Shown here one piece after another: positions 33,871 through 43,020 of a stretch of 60,051 bases of DNA. The stretch's first letter is position 1. Each line of letters starts with the position of its first letter. The notes under the pieces were generated by a model. That model was not told the DNA's origin. It made no database searches and saw nothing but the letters and a program-made list of their open reading frames with translations. Position numbers and translations under genes: made by a program. The stretch comes from Acidobacteriota bacterium (GTDB taxonomy: Bacteria; Acidobacteriota; Terriglobia; Acidiferrales; UBA7541): NCBI GenBank assembly GCA_003224235.1, contig QHYU01000153.1, forward strand, positions 1 to 60,051. The letters run 5' to 3'.

Positions 33871-36800
33871 CTACGCCGCAGTGGACGCGGCGGCGGCCTT
33901 GGCCTTGGTTCCCGCGCCGTTCTGCGCTTCATCCCAGCGCACGGAGACGAGTTTGCTGACGCCGGGCTCTTGCATGGTCACTCCGTAGAGCACCGGAGAC
34001 ATCTCCATCGTGCGGCGGTTGTGCGTGACGATAATAAACTGCGTCTGCGCGCTCATCGCACTTACCATCGCGGCGAACCGGCCGACGTTGGCCTCGTCGA
34101 GCGGCGCGTCCACCTCGTCCAGGATGCAGAACGGGCTGGGCTGATAGCGGAAGATGGCGATCAGCAGCGCCAGGGCCGTCAGGGCTTTCTCGCCGCCGCT
34201 CAGCAGCAGGATATTTTGCAAACGCTTCCCGGGCGGCTGCGCCACAATGTCGATACCGGCTTCGCCGGAGCTATCGGGTTCGGTCAGGCGCATTTCGCCG
34301 GTGCCGCCGCCGAAGAGCGCGCGAAAGGCCTCGGCAAAATTGCTGTTGATGAGGGCGAAAGCCTCTTCGAATTTCTGGCGAGAGACCTGGTCAAGTTCGC
34401 CGATGGCCTGCTGGGTGTCCTCGATGGACTTCAGCAGGTCGTCGCGCTCGCGGGTCAGGAATCCGTAGCGCTGGTCGCACTCGTTGTATTCCTCGAGCGC
34501 CATCATGTTGACCGGCCCCATCGCCTCGACGCGCGCCTTCATCTCGCGGTAGTTGGTCTCCGCGGCGACCAATTCATCGACCGCCAGCCGCCGGGGTTCC
34601 TGCGCAATCAGGTCTTCGGGATGCAGGTTCAGTTCCGCGAGGCAGGTTTCGCGGAGGTGATCGCGCTCGGCGTCGTTGCGCGCGCGCTCGACTTCAGCCC
34701 GGCTGCGCTCCTCGCGCAGGTCGCCCAGCTTTTGGCGCGCCACCCGCAGCGCGTCGTCCACTTCGACGGTGCACACCCTGGCCTGTTCCCACTCGCGCTC
34801 GAGCTCTTCCTTCCGCGCTTCCAGTCTCGATTTCTCGGTGCGCAGCGCTTCCCGCTGGCGCTGGTGCTCAGTGGTTTGCTCCTCGACCTCCTTCCGCTCG
34901 CGGGCGAGTGCCGCCTGCTGCTCCCGCAGCGCCGCTTCGCGCGCTCCCATCTCGCGCCGGTCTTCGGCCAGACGAAGGGCGACCGATTCGGCGCTCGCCA
35001 GCCGCTCGGCGAGTGCGGCCATCTCCGCGCGTTGTGCGCCAACTTCTTCCTGATGCGCCGCGGTGGCCGAGCGCAGTGTAGCAAGATGCTCGCTGGCCCG
35101 GGCCGCCTCGTCTTCGGCGGCGGTGCGCGACTCCGCAGCCCGGGTGAGCTGCTGCCGGGCCTGCTCGGCGCGGCGACGAGCCGACTGCGCTTCACTGCGC
35201 AGGCGTGCGAGGTCGTTCTGGCAGGCAGTCAGCTCCGTTGCGAGGCGAGCGAGTTCGGCGCGTGCCTGGTCGCGCTGGTGCTGGGTGCTGATGACGGCCT
35301 TTTCGGCCTCAACGTGCTGCGAGTTGGCCTGCTCGAGCGCCAATTCGCTTGCGCGGAGCTCTGCTTCGATGCGCTCGAGTTCGGCCTGGGCTTCGGCGGC
35401 GGCGCGTTCCAGTTGCTGCGTCTCGGCATCCAGCCGGCGCAGTTCGCGCTTCATCACCAGCGGCCCCGCTTCGGCAGGCCGCCCGCCGCTCACCATCCGG
35501 CCGTGGTAGCAGGTGCCATCAAAGGTGACAAAGTGGTATTGCGAATTCTCTTTCGCCAGGCGCTCGGCCACCGCGGCTGTCTCCACCAGAAATGCCGATC
35601 GCAGCCGCGGCAGAAACTGCTTTGCGGCAGCGCCCAGCGGGTCGCGAAACTCCACCAGCTTATCCATCCGCGTGATCACGCCCTCGCTTGCCCGGAACAG
35701 AATGATCGGCTCGTGCTCGTTCAGCCTCAGGTGGTGCAGGGAATCGACGAAAAACGTTGCGCGCCCACCGACTTCTTCGCGCAGCAGGGCGATTCCGGCG
35801 CGCGCGTGGTCAAAGGTTTCCACCACGACGTATTCAAGTTCCTCGCGCAGGAACTGCTCCACGGCACTTTCGTACTGCTCTTCCACTTCGGCGTAGTCGG
35901 CCACGACCCCGACAGCGCGAAAGCCGCGAGAGGAATTATCGCCGTTCGAGGCGAACAGTTTCTGCACCGCGTCCGCAGTGTAGGAGCGGTCGTTCAGGAT
36001 CTGCTCGAGCGAGGCGCGCCGGGCGCGAGCTCCCGCCAGAGCGTCGCGGGCAGCGTCAAAGCGCGCCTGGGTCTCCTGCTGTTCGCGGCGCAGCTCAGCG
36101 ATGCGCGCCTGCCCGCCGCGTACGGATTGTTCGAGCGCTCGCGCGCGGTCCACCGACGCCTGCCAGCCGAAAGCCGTGGCGTCCGCGCGTTCACGATACT
36201 CGAGCGACTCCTCGAGCAACTGCTTCTCGGAGGCCTCCAGGCGTGCCTGCGCCTCGGCGTAATGCGCCAGTGCCTGTTCGGCCTGGGCCTGTTCGCCGTG
36301 GAGGCGTGCCAGCTCTTCGCTGAGTTGTCCGGCCGAAAGACGCAGCTCTTCGATACGCGCCTCGGTGGCTGCCACGGTGCCGGCGAGCTGCTGCGCGTGC
36401 TCGCCCAATTGCGCGAGCAGACTTTCGAGGCGCTGCATTTCTCCGCGCAGCCGCGTCACAGCTTGTTCATGGGCCAGGGCGCGCGCTTCGAGTTCCGCCG
36501 CCTGGCTCGCCGCCTGCTCGATCTCGGTAGCCAATTGCCGGCCGCGGAGTTCCAGCTCTTGCCCCCGTTGGCGGTTGAAGCCGATGCGGTTCTCGCTTCG
36601 GTCCAGCTCAAGCGCCGTCTGCCCCAGTAGGTTCTGGTTCTGACGTAATTCAGAATCCAGTTCGTAGGTGCGCGCGCTCAGGCGTTCCTGGTCGGTTTCC
36701 ATCTGCTCGAGCGCAGCGACTTGCCGGGTTTCGCTTGTGGCGATTTCGCGCAGCAGGTGATCGAGGCGTTCCGCCTCAGCGTCGAGTTCTTGAGCTTTGC

Positions 36801-37776
36801 TGGCTAGGACCTGGCGCAGGAGACCGCGCATCTGCTCGCGGATTTCAGCGTAGCGACGAGCCTTACTGGCTTGGCGCTTGAGCGAGGCAAGCTGCTTTTC
36901 CACTTCCACCAGGATGTCGTTGACGCGGGCAAGATTGAGTTTGGCGGATTCGAGTTTCGCCGCCGCTAGGCGCTTCTTGGTTTTAAACCTGGTGACCCCG
37001 GCAGCCTCTTCAATGATGGCGCGGCGGTCCAGTGGCTTGGAGCTGAGGATTTGCCCGATGCGGCCCTGCTCGATAATGGCGTAGGAATCCGGCCCCAGGC
37101 CCATGCCCATGAACATTTCCTGGATGTCGCGCAGCCGCGCGACCCGGCCGTTGATCAGATACTCGCTCTGCCCGGAACGATAGAGTCGCCGCCCGATAAC
37201 CACCTCGCCGGGAAGAATGTGCGTCGCCGGTTTCTCCGCTGCCCGCTTTTTCTTCGCGCCCGCCGGCTTCCCCTCCCCCTGCTCCTCGACGCTCTCCTTG
37301 CCGTCTGTACTCGGCGTGCTCTCCGTGCTTTCTTTTCCCGCCGCATCCCCGGCGGAGGCGACCGGCGCGCTTTCCGAGCCCTCCGAGGGTTCTCCCCCCT
37401 CTCGGTTGCATGTTTCTGTTGCTGCTCTAGCTCGGTCCCCTGCCTCTATGACCTGCTCTGGCTCCCCCCCGCCGCCTTCCAGTACAAATCTTGCCGCCTC
37501 GGCGAGCTCCGGGTCTTCCAAGTGAAGCACCACTTCCGCCAACCCGAGTGGCGGCCGCTTAGCCGTGCCGTTGAAGATGCAGTCGGCCATGCGCTCGGCC
37601 CGCAGGGACTTGTGGCTCTGCTCGCCCAGCACCCAGGAAATAGCGTCGACGATGTTCGATTTGCCGCAACCGTTGGGTCCAACGATGCAGGTAATCCCGC
37701 TTCCGCTGAAGGTGATCTGCGTCTTCTCGCAGAACGACTTAAAGCCCACCAATTCGACTTTGCGCAGCCTGAGCAA
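33871..37776 (-). CDS. smc: Chromosome segregation protein SMC
   Basis: The protein of about 1301 residues has an N-terminal ATPase half (KVELVGFKSFCEKTQITFSG, Walker A IVGPNGCGKSNIVDAI), long coiled coils rich in Glu/Ala/Arg, a hinge near 35700-36000 (SRGFRAVGVVADYAEVEEQY) and a C-terminal half with signature LLSGGEKALTALALL and Walker B CILDEVDAPLDEANVGRF. It organises and segregates chromosomes with ScpA/ScpB. The TTG at 37776 gives the usual N-terminus and has GAGGGG just upstream; the frame is open back to 37848. An Ala/Glu/Ser-rich insertion of about 90 residues (around 37215-37480) inside the N-terminal head makes it longer than the usual 1150-1200. Confidence 0.95.
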   Translation of the reverse strand: MLRLRKVELVGFKSFCEKTQITFSGSGITCIVGPNGCGKSNIVDAISWVLGEQSHKSLRAERMADCIFNGTAKRPPLGLAEVVLHLEDPELAEAARFVLEGGGGEPEQVIEAGDRARAATETCNREGGEPSEGSESAPVASAGDAAGKESTESTPSTDGKESVEEQGEGKPAGAKKKRAAEKPATHILPGEVVIGRRLYRSGQSEYLINGRVARLRDIQEMFMGMGLGPDSYAIIEQGRIGQILSSKPLDRRAIIEEAAGVTRFKTKKRLAAAKLESAKLNLARVNDILVEVEKQLASLKRQASKARRYAEIREQMRGLLRQVLASKAQELDAEAERLDHLLREIATSETRQVAALEQMETDQERLSARTYELDSELRQNQNLLGQTALELDRSENRIGFNRQRGQELELRGRQLATEIEQAASQAAELEARALAHEQAVTRLRGEMQRLESLLAQLGEHAQQLAGTVAATEARIEELRLSAGQLSEELARLHGEQAQAEQALAHYAEAQARLEASEKQLLEESLEYRERADATAFGWQASVDRARALEQSVRGGQARIAELRREQQETQARFDAARDALAGARARRASLEQILNDRSYTADAVQKLFASNGDNSSRGFRAVGVVADYAEVEEQYESAVEQFLREELEYVVVETFDHARAGIALLREEVGGRATFFVDSLHHLRLNEHEPIILFRASEGVITRMDKLVEFRDPLGAAAKQFLPRLRSAFLVETAAVAERLAKENSQYHFVTFDGTCYHGRMVSGGRPAEAGPLVMKRELRRLDAETQQLERAAAEAQAELERIEAELRASELALEQANSQHVEAEKAVISTQHQRDQARAELARLATELTACQNDLARLRSEAQSARRRAEQARQQLTRAAESRTAAEDEAARASEHLATLRSATAAHQEEVGAQRAEMAALAERLASAESVALRLAEDRREMGAREAALREQQAALARERKEVEEQTTEHQRQREALRTEKSRLEARKEELEREWEQARVCTVEVDDALRVARQKLGDLREERSRAEVERARNDAERDHLRETCLAELNLHPEDLIAQEPRRLAVDELVAAETNYREMKARVEAMGPVNMMALEEYNECDQRYGFLTRERDDLLKSIEDTQQAIGELDQVSRQKFEEAFALINSNFAEAFRALFGGGTGEMRLTEPDSSGEAGIDIVAQPPGKRLQNILLLSGGEKALTALALLIAIFRYQPSPFCILDEVDAPLDEANVGRFAAMVSAMSAQTQFIIVTHNRRTMEMSPVLYGVTMQEPGVSKLVSVRWDEAQNGAGTKAKAAAASTAA

Positions 37777-38279
37777 GTTTGCCCCTCTTACTTTTTTGCC
37801 CAGCCCCTGCGCCCGCGAGCCGCTGCCACGGGGCAGGGCAGAGACCAATTCCGATTCCTCGGTTGGAGCGGATCTTCGACAAAAACCCTGGTGGGTCGCT
37901 CAGTGGTGGCCCAGCCGCCCGGCGCTTGGATGGCGGTTACGATGTGCGACGATAGCACACGAGCCCGGCACTGTAAAGCGCCGTGGCGCACAGAATGTGC
38001 GTGTGGAGTACCCCAGCCGAGCTACGCCGCGAGCGCAAGATTACGGGAGCAAGCAGTGCGGTAGAGACGGTCCAAGTTGCCCCAAGACGCTTGCCATTTG
38101 TATAAAGAATCATATAGTCCAGGCTTGGCCTGGGGCACATCCTGCTCGGCCTGCTGCGCCGACCAGCCAGTGGCCATGCTCACCCTGCCGGATCGGCCTG
38201 CTTTCCCTGGCCAGCAAGTTGAAATGGTGTGACGAGTTGATCCGCAGGCTGCGGGCTCGACTCGAAGAGGAGGAGCGTC
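37777..38279. other. Intergenic region between divergent smc and a membrane protein gene
   Basis: About 500 bases without a convincing gene. It should contain promoters for both divergent genes; none is strong enough to name. Confidence 0.4.
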
Positions 38280-39062
38280 ATGGCCGAGCTATTTCAAGGC
38301 CTGCGGTGGTTGCACATCATCGCGGGAGCAGTGGCTCTGGTGCTGTTCTGGATTCCGTTGATCGTGCGCAAGGGCGGTACGCTGCACATTCGCATTGGCT
38401 GGGCCTACGTCGCGTGCATGTCGTGCGTGGTGGTGACCGCGTTTGCCATGAGCGGCATGGTCTTTGCCAACCCTCTCGGTGTGCGCCAAATCCAAGCGCC
38501 ACTCTCGGCGGAGGAATTGGCCAAGTTCCTTCGCAACCAGCGCCTGTTCTCAGCTTTCCTCGCCTATCTGGCTGGAGTGACGCTGGCTTCGGGCTGGCAG
38601 GGCATCTGGGTGCAGCGCACGAAGCGCACACCGGAAGCCCTGCGCACGCCCTTCAATGTAGCGCTGAATGCGCTGGTAGCGTTCTCAGGGCTGGGGGTTC
38701 TGCTGCTGGGTCTCCGCTTCAGCAGCGCTGCCTTTGTGGGGCTCAGTCCGGTGGGCGTACTGATTGGCGGCGGCAACCTCCGCTATCTGCTGCGCGGGCC
38801 GGCCACCAAGATGGCTTGGTGGTATGAGCACCTCGGCTCGATGATCGGCACGGGCATCGCCGGCTACACCGCGTTTTTCGTATTCGGTGGCAGTCGCCTG
38901 TTTCCGTCCGTCGCAAGGACGCAGCTTTATGCCATCTTTTGGGTGTTGCCGACCTTGATTGGCGTCCCGGCGATCTACCTTGCTGTATTCTATTACCGAA
39001 GGAAATTTCACGAGGACGGCCGCCCCCACCTTCCACGAGCCGCCTGTGAAAAGGCGGTTTAG
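38280..39062 (+). CDS. Integral membrane protein, DUF2306-like
   Basis: The 260-residue protein has about seven hydrophobic helices. The N-terminus (LRWLHIIAGAVALVLFWIPL then KGGTLHIRIGWAYVACM) carries two His residues in the pattern of DUF2306-type membrane proteins, which resemble haem- or lipid-associated four-helix folds. A third His lies in WWYEHLGSMIGTGIAGY. No enzymatic motif is evident and the function is unknown. Its ATG at 38280 follows a GAGGAGGAG stretch. No neighbour on the same strand is close enough for an operon; cysS begins 210 bases later. Confidence 0.75.
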   Translation: MAELFQGLRWLHIIAGAVALVLFWIPLIVRKGGTLHIRIGWAYVACMSCVVVTAFAMSGMVFANPLGVRQIQAPLSAEELAKFLRNQRLFSAFLAYLAGVTLASGWQGIWVQRTKRTPEALRTPFNVALNALVAFSGLGVLLLGLRFSSAAFVGLSPVGVLIGGGNLRYLLRGPATKMAWWYEHLGSMIGTGIAGYTAFFVFGGSRLFPSVARTQLYAIFWVLPTLIGVPAIYLAVFYYRRKFHEDGRPHLPRAACEKAV

Positions 39063-39272
39063 CGAGCGGATAGACTCCTCTCGAAATCCATGTGATTTTG
39101 CGCAAGCGCCTTGCCCTGCGCACGAGCGTTTGTTCCTGCCTTCTCGCTCAGGCACAACAACTTCGCCAGGAAGATCCGATGTGCGTAGCCTTTTTCATTC
39201 GGTGGCAGCGGTTTGCCCGGTGAGAGCGGGTCGGCTACAATGCTGCGTTTACACTGCGGCGCTTAGAAGCGC

Positions 39273-40709
39273 ATGGGCGACATTCTTTTCCAAAACACCC
39301 TGACGGGACGCAAAGAACCCTTCGTGCCTCTTCATCCGGGCGAAGTGCGCATGTACACCTGCGGTCCTACGGTCTATGACTTCGCCCACATCGGTAATTT
39401 CCGGACATTTGTCTTCCAGGATATCCTGCGGCGCTTCCTGCGCATGAAGGGGTATCGCATCCTCCAGGTTATGAACCTGACCGATGTGGACGACCGCATC
39501 ATCCAGAACGCGGCGGCGGCAGGCGTCGGCATCCGCGAGTACACCGAGAAGTATATTCGAGCGTTCCTCGAAGATACGCGCACGCTCAATATCCAGCCGC
39601 CCGAGCATCTGGCGCGCGCCACCGACCACATCGACGACATGGTGCGGCTGATCCAGCGCTTGTCGGAGAAGAGCTTCACCTACTCAAGCGACGGCTCGAT
39701 CTATTTCCGCATTGCGAAGTTTCCCGGTTACGGCAAACTCTCCAAGATCGACCTGAGTGGCATTCAGGCCGGCGCGCGTGTCGACGTGGATCGCTATGAG
39801 AAAGCAGACGCGCGCGATTTCGCGCTGTGGAAGGCGCCCAAACCTGGCGAGTACTTCTGGGAGACTTCCATTGGTCCCGGGCGCCCCGGCTGGCACATCG
39901 AGTGCTCAGCGATGGCCATGAAATACCTGGGCGAGACCCTCGACATCCACACGGGTGGGGTGGACCTGATCTTCCCGCACCACGAAAACGAAATCGCGCA
40001 ATCGGAAGCGGCCACCGGCAAACCATTCGCGCGCTTCTGGCTGCACGCTGAGTTTCTGCTCGTGGAGAGCGAGAAGATGTCGAAGTCGCTCGGCAACTTC
40101 TACACGCTCCGCGACCTATTCGCCCGGGGGCATAGGCCCTCAGCGCTGCGGTTCCTACTGGCCTCGGTGCCCTACCGCCGGCAGCTTAACTTCACCATGG
40201 ATGGCCTGCAGCAAGCCGCGAGTTCAGTCGAGCGGCTGCGCAATTTCGTTGCGCGGCTGAAGACGGAGAAGTTCCCCGCAGGTCAGAGCGACTCGATGGC
40301 GGGGCGCGTACGCCAGGCCGCAGCGGATTTCGAGAAGGGCCTGGAAGACGACGTGAACACGGCTCAGGCGCTCGCGGCGGTTTTTGACCTGGTGCGCGAC
40401 GTCAATACCGCCATCGACCGCGGCGAATTCCGTCAGGGGGACGCGCCGCAGGTGCTCGCGGCGATGCAGGAGTCTGATTCCATCTTCTCCTTGCTGGTGG
40501 ATGAGGATGCGGCAAAACTCCGCGCGCTGGGTTTCGACGCCGCCGCAGGGCCGGATGACGTTGAGATCGAAGCACTGGTCGCCGAGCGCCAGGCGGCGCG
40601 CAAGCGAGGCGATTACCGATACGCCGACCGCATGCGAGAGCAGTTGGCCGAGCGTGGTATCATCTTAGAGGACACGCGCGACGGCGGTGTCCGCTGGAAA
40701 CGCAAATGA
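39273..40709 (+). CDS. cysS: Cysteinyl-tRNA synthetase
   Basis: The 478-residue class I synthetase has the zinc cysteine in MYTCGPTVYDFAHIGN (HIGN as the HIGH-type motif), LQVMNLTDVDDRII, GRPGWHIECSAMA with a second zinc Cys, HTGGVDLIFPHHENE with further ligands, and EKMSKSLGNF as the KMSKS loop. It charges tRNA-Cys; the tRNA-Cys gene lies at 48567 in this window. Length and motif order are normal. The ATG at 39273 gives the usual N-terminus with the TG-rich beta strand. Confidence 0.97.
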   Translation: MGDILFQNTLTGRKEPFVPLHPGEVRMYTCGPTVYDFAHIGNFRTFVFQDILRRFLRMKGYRILQVMNLTDVDDRIIQNAAAAGVGIREYTEKYIRAFLEDTRTLNIQPPEHLARATDHIDDMVRLIQRLSEKSFTYSSDGSIYFRIAKFPGYGKLSKIDLSGIQAGARVDVDRYEKADARDFALWKAPKPGEYFWETSIGPGRPGWHIECSAMAMKYLGETLDIHTGGVDLIFPHHENEIAQSEAATGKPFARFWLHAEFLLVESEKMSKSLGNFYTLRDLFARGHRPSALRFLLASVPYRRQLNFTMDGLQQAASSVERLRNFVARLKTEKFPAGQSDSMAGRVRQAAADFEKGLEDDVNTAQALAAVFDLVRDVNTAIDRGEFRQGDAPQVLAAMQESDSIFSLLVDEDAAKLRALGFDAAAGPDDVEIEALVAERQAARKRGDYRYADRMREQLAERGIILEDTRDGGVRWKRK

Positions 40710-40729
40710 CGCGTCTCCTCTCCAATCCA

Positions 40730-40835
40730 ATTCCTCTGCACACACTCCCGGCAAAAGACCGCCCGAGTCTTTTCGGCGTAGATTAATCTCCGTTCCTCCG
40801 CTCGCGAGCTTTCCTCGCGATTCCTCTGCACACAC
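40730..40835. repeat. Pair of short direct repeats between cysS and the aminotransferase gene
   Basis: ATTCCTCTGCACACAC occurs at 40730-40745 and again at 40820-40835, 90 bases apart. The stretch between is not coding in any convincing way. Role unknown. Confidence 0.6.
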
Positions 40836-40873
40836 CGACGACGAAACTTCAATTCTTTCCTCTGGAGGAAGCC

Positions 40874-42226
40874 ATGCTTGAGACGAAGATTGAAACGAAA
40901 CTGCCGCGGCTGGTGACCCCGCTGCCGGGCCCCGCTGCCAAGAGAATTTTGCAGCTCGACAGCCGCTACATCTCCCCATCCTACACGCGCAGCTACCCGC
41001 TCGTGGCCAAGACAGGCCGGGGCGCGATGATCGAAGACGTGGATGGCAATGTGTTCCTGGATTTTACCGCGGGCATCGCGGTGGTCTCGACCGGGCATTG
41101 CCACCCGGAAGTGGTTGCAGCCGTCCAGAAGCAGGCCGCTGAGCTGATCCACATGTCCGGCACCGATTTTTACTATCCGCAGATGGTAGAGCTGGCCGAG
41201 CGGCTCTCCTCCATCGTGCCCGGCAAGGAACCCAAGCGCGTTTACTTCTGCAACTCCGGCACCGAGGCGATCGAAGCAGCCATCAAGCTCGCGCGCTACC
41301 ACACCAAGCGCGATAAGCTGATTGCCTTCTATGGCGGCTTCCATGGCCGCACCATGGGCTCACTCTCCCTGACCGCCTCGAAAGCAGTGCAGCGCAAGGG
41401 GTTCGGCGCACTGCTGGCTGGCGTCACTCATATCCCTTATGCCTGCAGCTACCGCTGTCCGTATGGGCTCAAGCCCGAGTCCTGTTGCACCGAATGCGCC
41501 ACCGTGCTTGAGCGCGAAATCTTCAAGACGATTGTGGACCCGGAAGAGGTGGCGGCGATCGTTGTCGAGCCTATTCAGGGCGAAGGCGGCTATGTGCCCG
41601 GCCCGCCGGAGTTTCTCCTCGAATTGCAGCGCGTTTGCCGCAAGTACGGTATCTTGCTCATCTCCGATGAAGTGCAGTGCGGCATGGGCCGGACCGGAAA
41701 GTGGTGGGCCGGGGACCACGTGGGACTGGAACCCGACATCCTTTGCGTGGCCAAAGGCATTGCTTCGGGCATGCCCCTGGGCGTGACCGTCGCGCGCGCC
41801 AGCGTGATGAATTGGATTCCGGGCGCGCACGCCTCCACGTTTGGCGGCAACCCCGTCTCCATCGCTGCGGCGCTGGTGACTCTCGACCTGCTCGAGCGGG
41901 AGTACATTGAGAACGCGCGCCGCATGGGCCAGTTCCTCTTTGGACGCATGGCCGATTGGCGGGAGCGCCACAGGATCGTTGGCGACATCCGCGGCAAGGG
42001 CCTAATGATCGGCATCGAAATCGTCCGCGACCAGAAGACCCGCGAGAGAGCCCACGACCTCCGCGATCGCATCGTGGAATTGGCCTTCCGCAAGGGGGTG
42101 TTGCTGTTGGGTGCCGGCGAGAATACCCTGCGGCTATCGCCCCCGCTGGTGATTGATGAAGAGCAGGCCGACTTTGCTGTGCACACGCTGGACGAATGCA
42201 TCAGCGAGGTGGAGAAGTCTGCATAG
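40874..42226 (+). CDS. Class III aminotransferase (4-aminobutyrate/acetylornithine type)
   Basis: The 450-residue PLP enzyme has the class III pattern: AMIEDVDGNVFLDFTAGIAV, NSGTEAIEAAIKLAR for cofactor phosphate, GFHGRTMGSLSLTAS, the Asp in LLISDEVQCGMGRTG that binds the pyridine nitrogen, and the Schiff-base Lys294 in CVAKGIASGMPLG, then STFGGNPVS. An insert with several Cys (CSYRCPYGLKPESCCTEC) marks a subgroup often labelled 4-aminobutyrate aminotransferase. Substrate could be 4-aminobutyrate, a diamine or acetylornithine. The ATG at 40874 follows TGGAGGAA. Confidence 0.9.
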   Translation: MLETKIETKLPRLVTPLPGPAAKRILQLDSRYISPSYTRSYPLVAKTGRGAMIEDVDGNVFLDFTAGIAVVSTGHCHPEVVAAVQKQAAELIHMSGTDFYYPQMVELAERLSSIVPGKEPKRVYFCNSGTEAIEAAIKLARYHTKRDKLIAFYGGFHGRTMGSLSLTASKAVQRKGFGALLAGVTHIPYACSYRCPYGLKPESCCTECATVLEREIFKTIVDPEEVAAIVVEPIQGEGGYVPGPPEFLLELQRVCRKYGILLISDEVQCGMGRTGKWWAGDHVGLEPDILCVAKGIASGMPLGVTVARASVMNWIPGAHASTFGGNPVSIAAALVTLDLLEREYIENARRMGQFLFGRMADWRERHRIVGDIRGKGLMIGIEIVRDQKTRERAHDLRDRIVELAFRKGVLLLGAGENTLRLSPPLVIDEEQADFAVHTLDECISEVEKSA

Positions 42227-42429
42227 GCTGGCTCCGGGGGGCTGCGAAGTGGAGGAAGTAAAAGGAGTTGAGGCAAGCCTCTTCGGGTGCTGCTCGCCTA
42301 GATTCCGCGCTGGGCTCGGATGAGCAACGACGGTGCCATTCTGAGGGTTGCAGGCACCCGTGCTGCCCCCTCATCCCGAGCCTGCCGCGGCGGGCGATGG
42401 GATCTCGAAAGGGCCAAGAGTTACGAGCG

Positions 42430-42909
42430 ATGCCTCTATTTGCCTGCATCATGTTTGGGCTGGTGGACTTTGCCGCACGCAAGGGCTTGGCCACTGAACC
42501 GCCCGGGTCGCAATCCGACGCCAAGCAACAGGCGCGCCTGACTGGAATCCGCGGGGAGACCTACGCCTACTGGTATCTGCGCCGCCATGGTTACATCATG
42601 GTGGCGCGCAACTTCACCGCCACGGGGCTCAAGGGCGAGATTGACCTGGTGGGTTACGACGGGCCAGTGCTGGCCTTTGTCGAGGTCAAGACCCGCGCTG
42701 GGTCACACACGGAGTTCGCCAAGCCGGAGGACGCAGTAACGCCTGAAAAGCGCCGCCACCTCTTCCGCATGGCCCGGCGCTTCCTGGTCGAACGCCGCCT
42801 CGACCAGGTGTCCTGCCGATTCGACGTGCTAGCCATCGAAAGCCCCCCCGGCCAGCGGCCGGTGGTGCGGCTCCACAAAGGAGCATTTACAGGTTATAAT
42901 TACAGTTAG
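42430..42909 (+). CDS. YraN/UPF0102 family nuclease-like protein
   Basis: The 159-residue protein has the RecB-like nuclease core of UPF0102: GETYAYWYLRRHGY, NFTATGLKGEIDLVGYD with the catalytic Asp, and AFVEVKTRAG with the Glu-x-Lys pair, then KRRHLFRMARRFL. The family is predicted to be a Holliday-junction-resolvase-like nuclease and is of uncertain role. The ATG at 42430 is my choice; ATG 42451 is also possible, and the frame is open back to 42268 through a region without conserved sequence. Confidence 0.87.
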   Translation: MPLFACIMFGLVDFAARKGLATEPPGSQSDAKQQARLTGIRGETYAYWYLRRHGYIMVARNFTATGLKGEIDLVGYDGPVLAFVEVKTRAGSHTEFAKPEDAVTPEKRRHLFRMARRFLVERRLDQVSCRFDVLAIESPPGQRPVVRLHKGAFTGYNYS

Positions 42910-42932
42910 GGCGCAAGGGTCTGCAGGTACAG

Positions 42933-42960
42933 TTGCGCCGAACCGGTGCAGTAGTAAAAT
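42933..42960 (+). promoter_or_regulatory. Probable galT promoter
   Basis: TTGCGC (42933-42938), 16 bases, TAAAAT (42955-42960), about 60 bases ahead of the galT start. Spacing is one base short of ideal. Confidence 0.45.
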
Positions 42961-43020
42961 GCTTGCCGGGATTATCCTACCAGAATGTGCAAGCGACTGA
43001 GATAGCCCTCGGAGGAAGTT

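Noticed and set aside
33529-36630. A 1033-residue frame on the plus strand
   Set aside because: It is antisense to smc; its His/Leu/Ala-rich sequence is a by-product of the biased codons of the SMC coiled coils.
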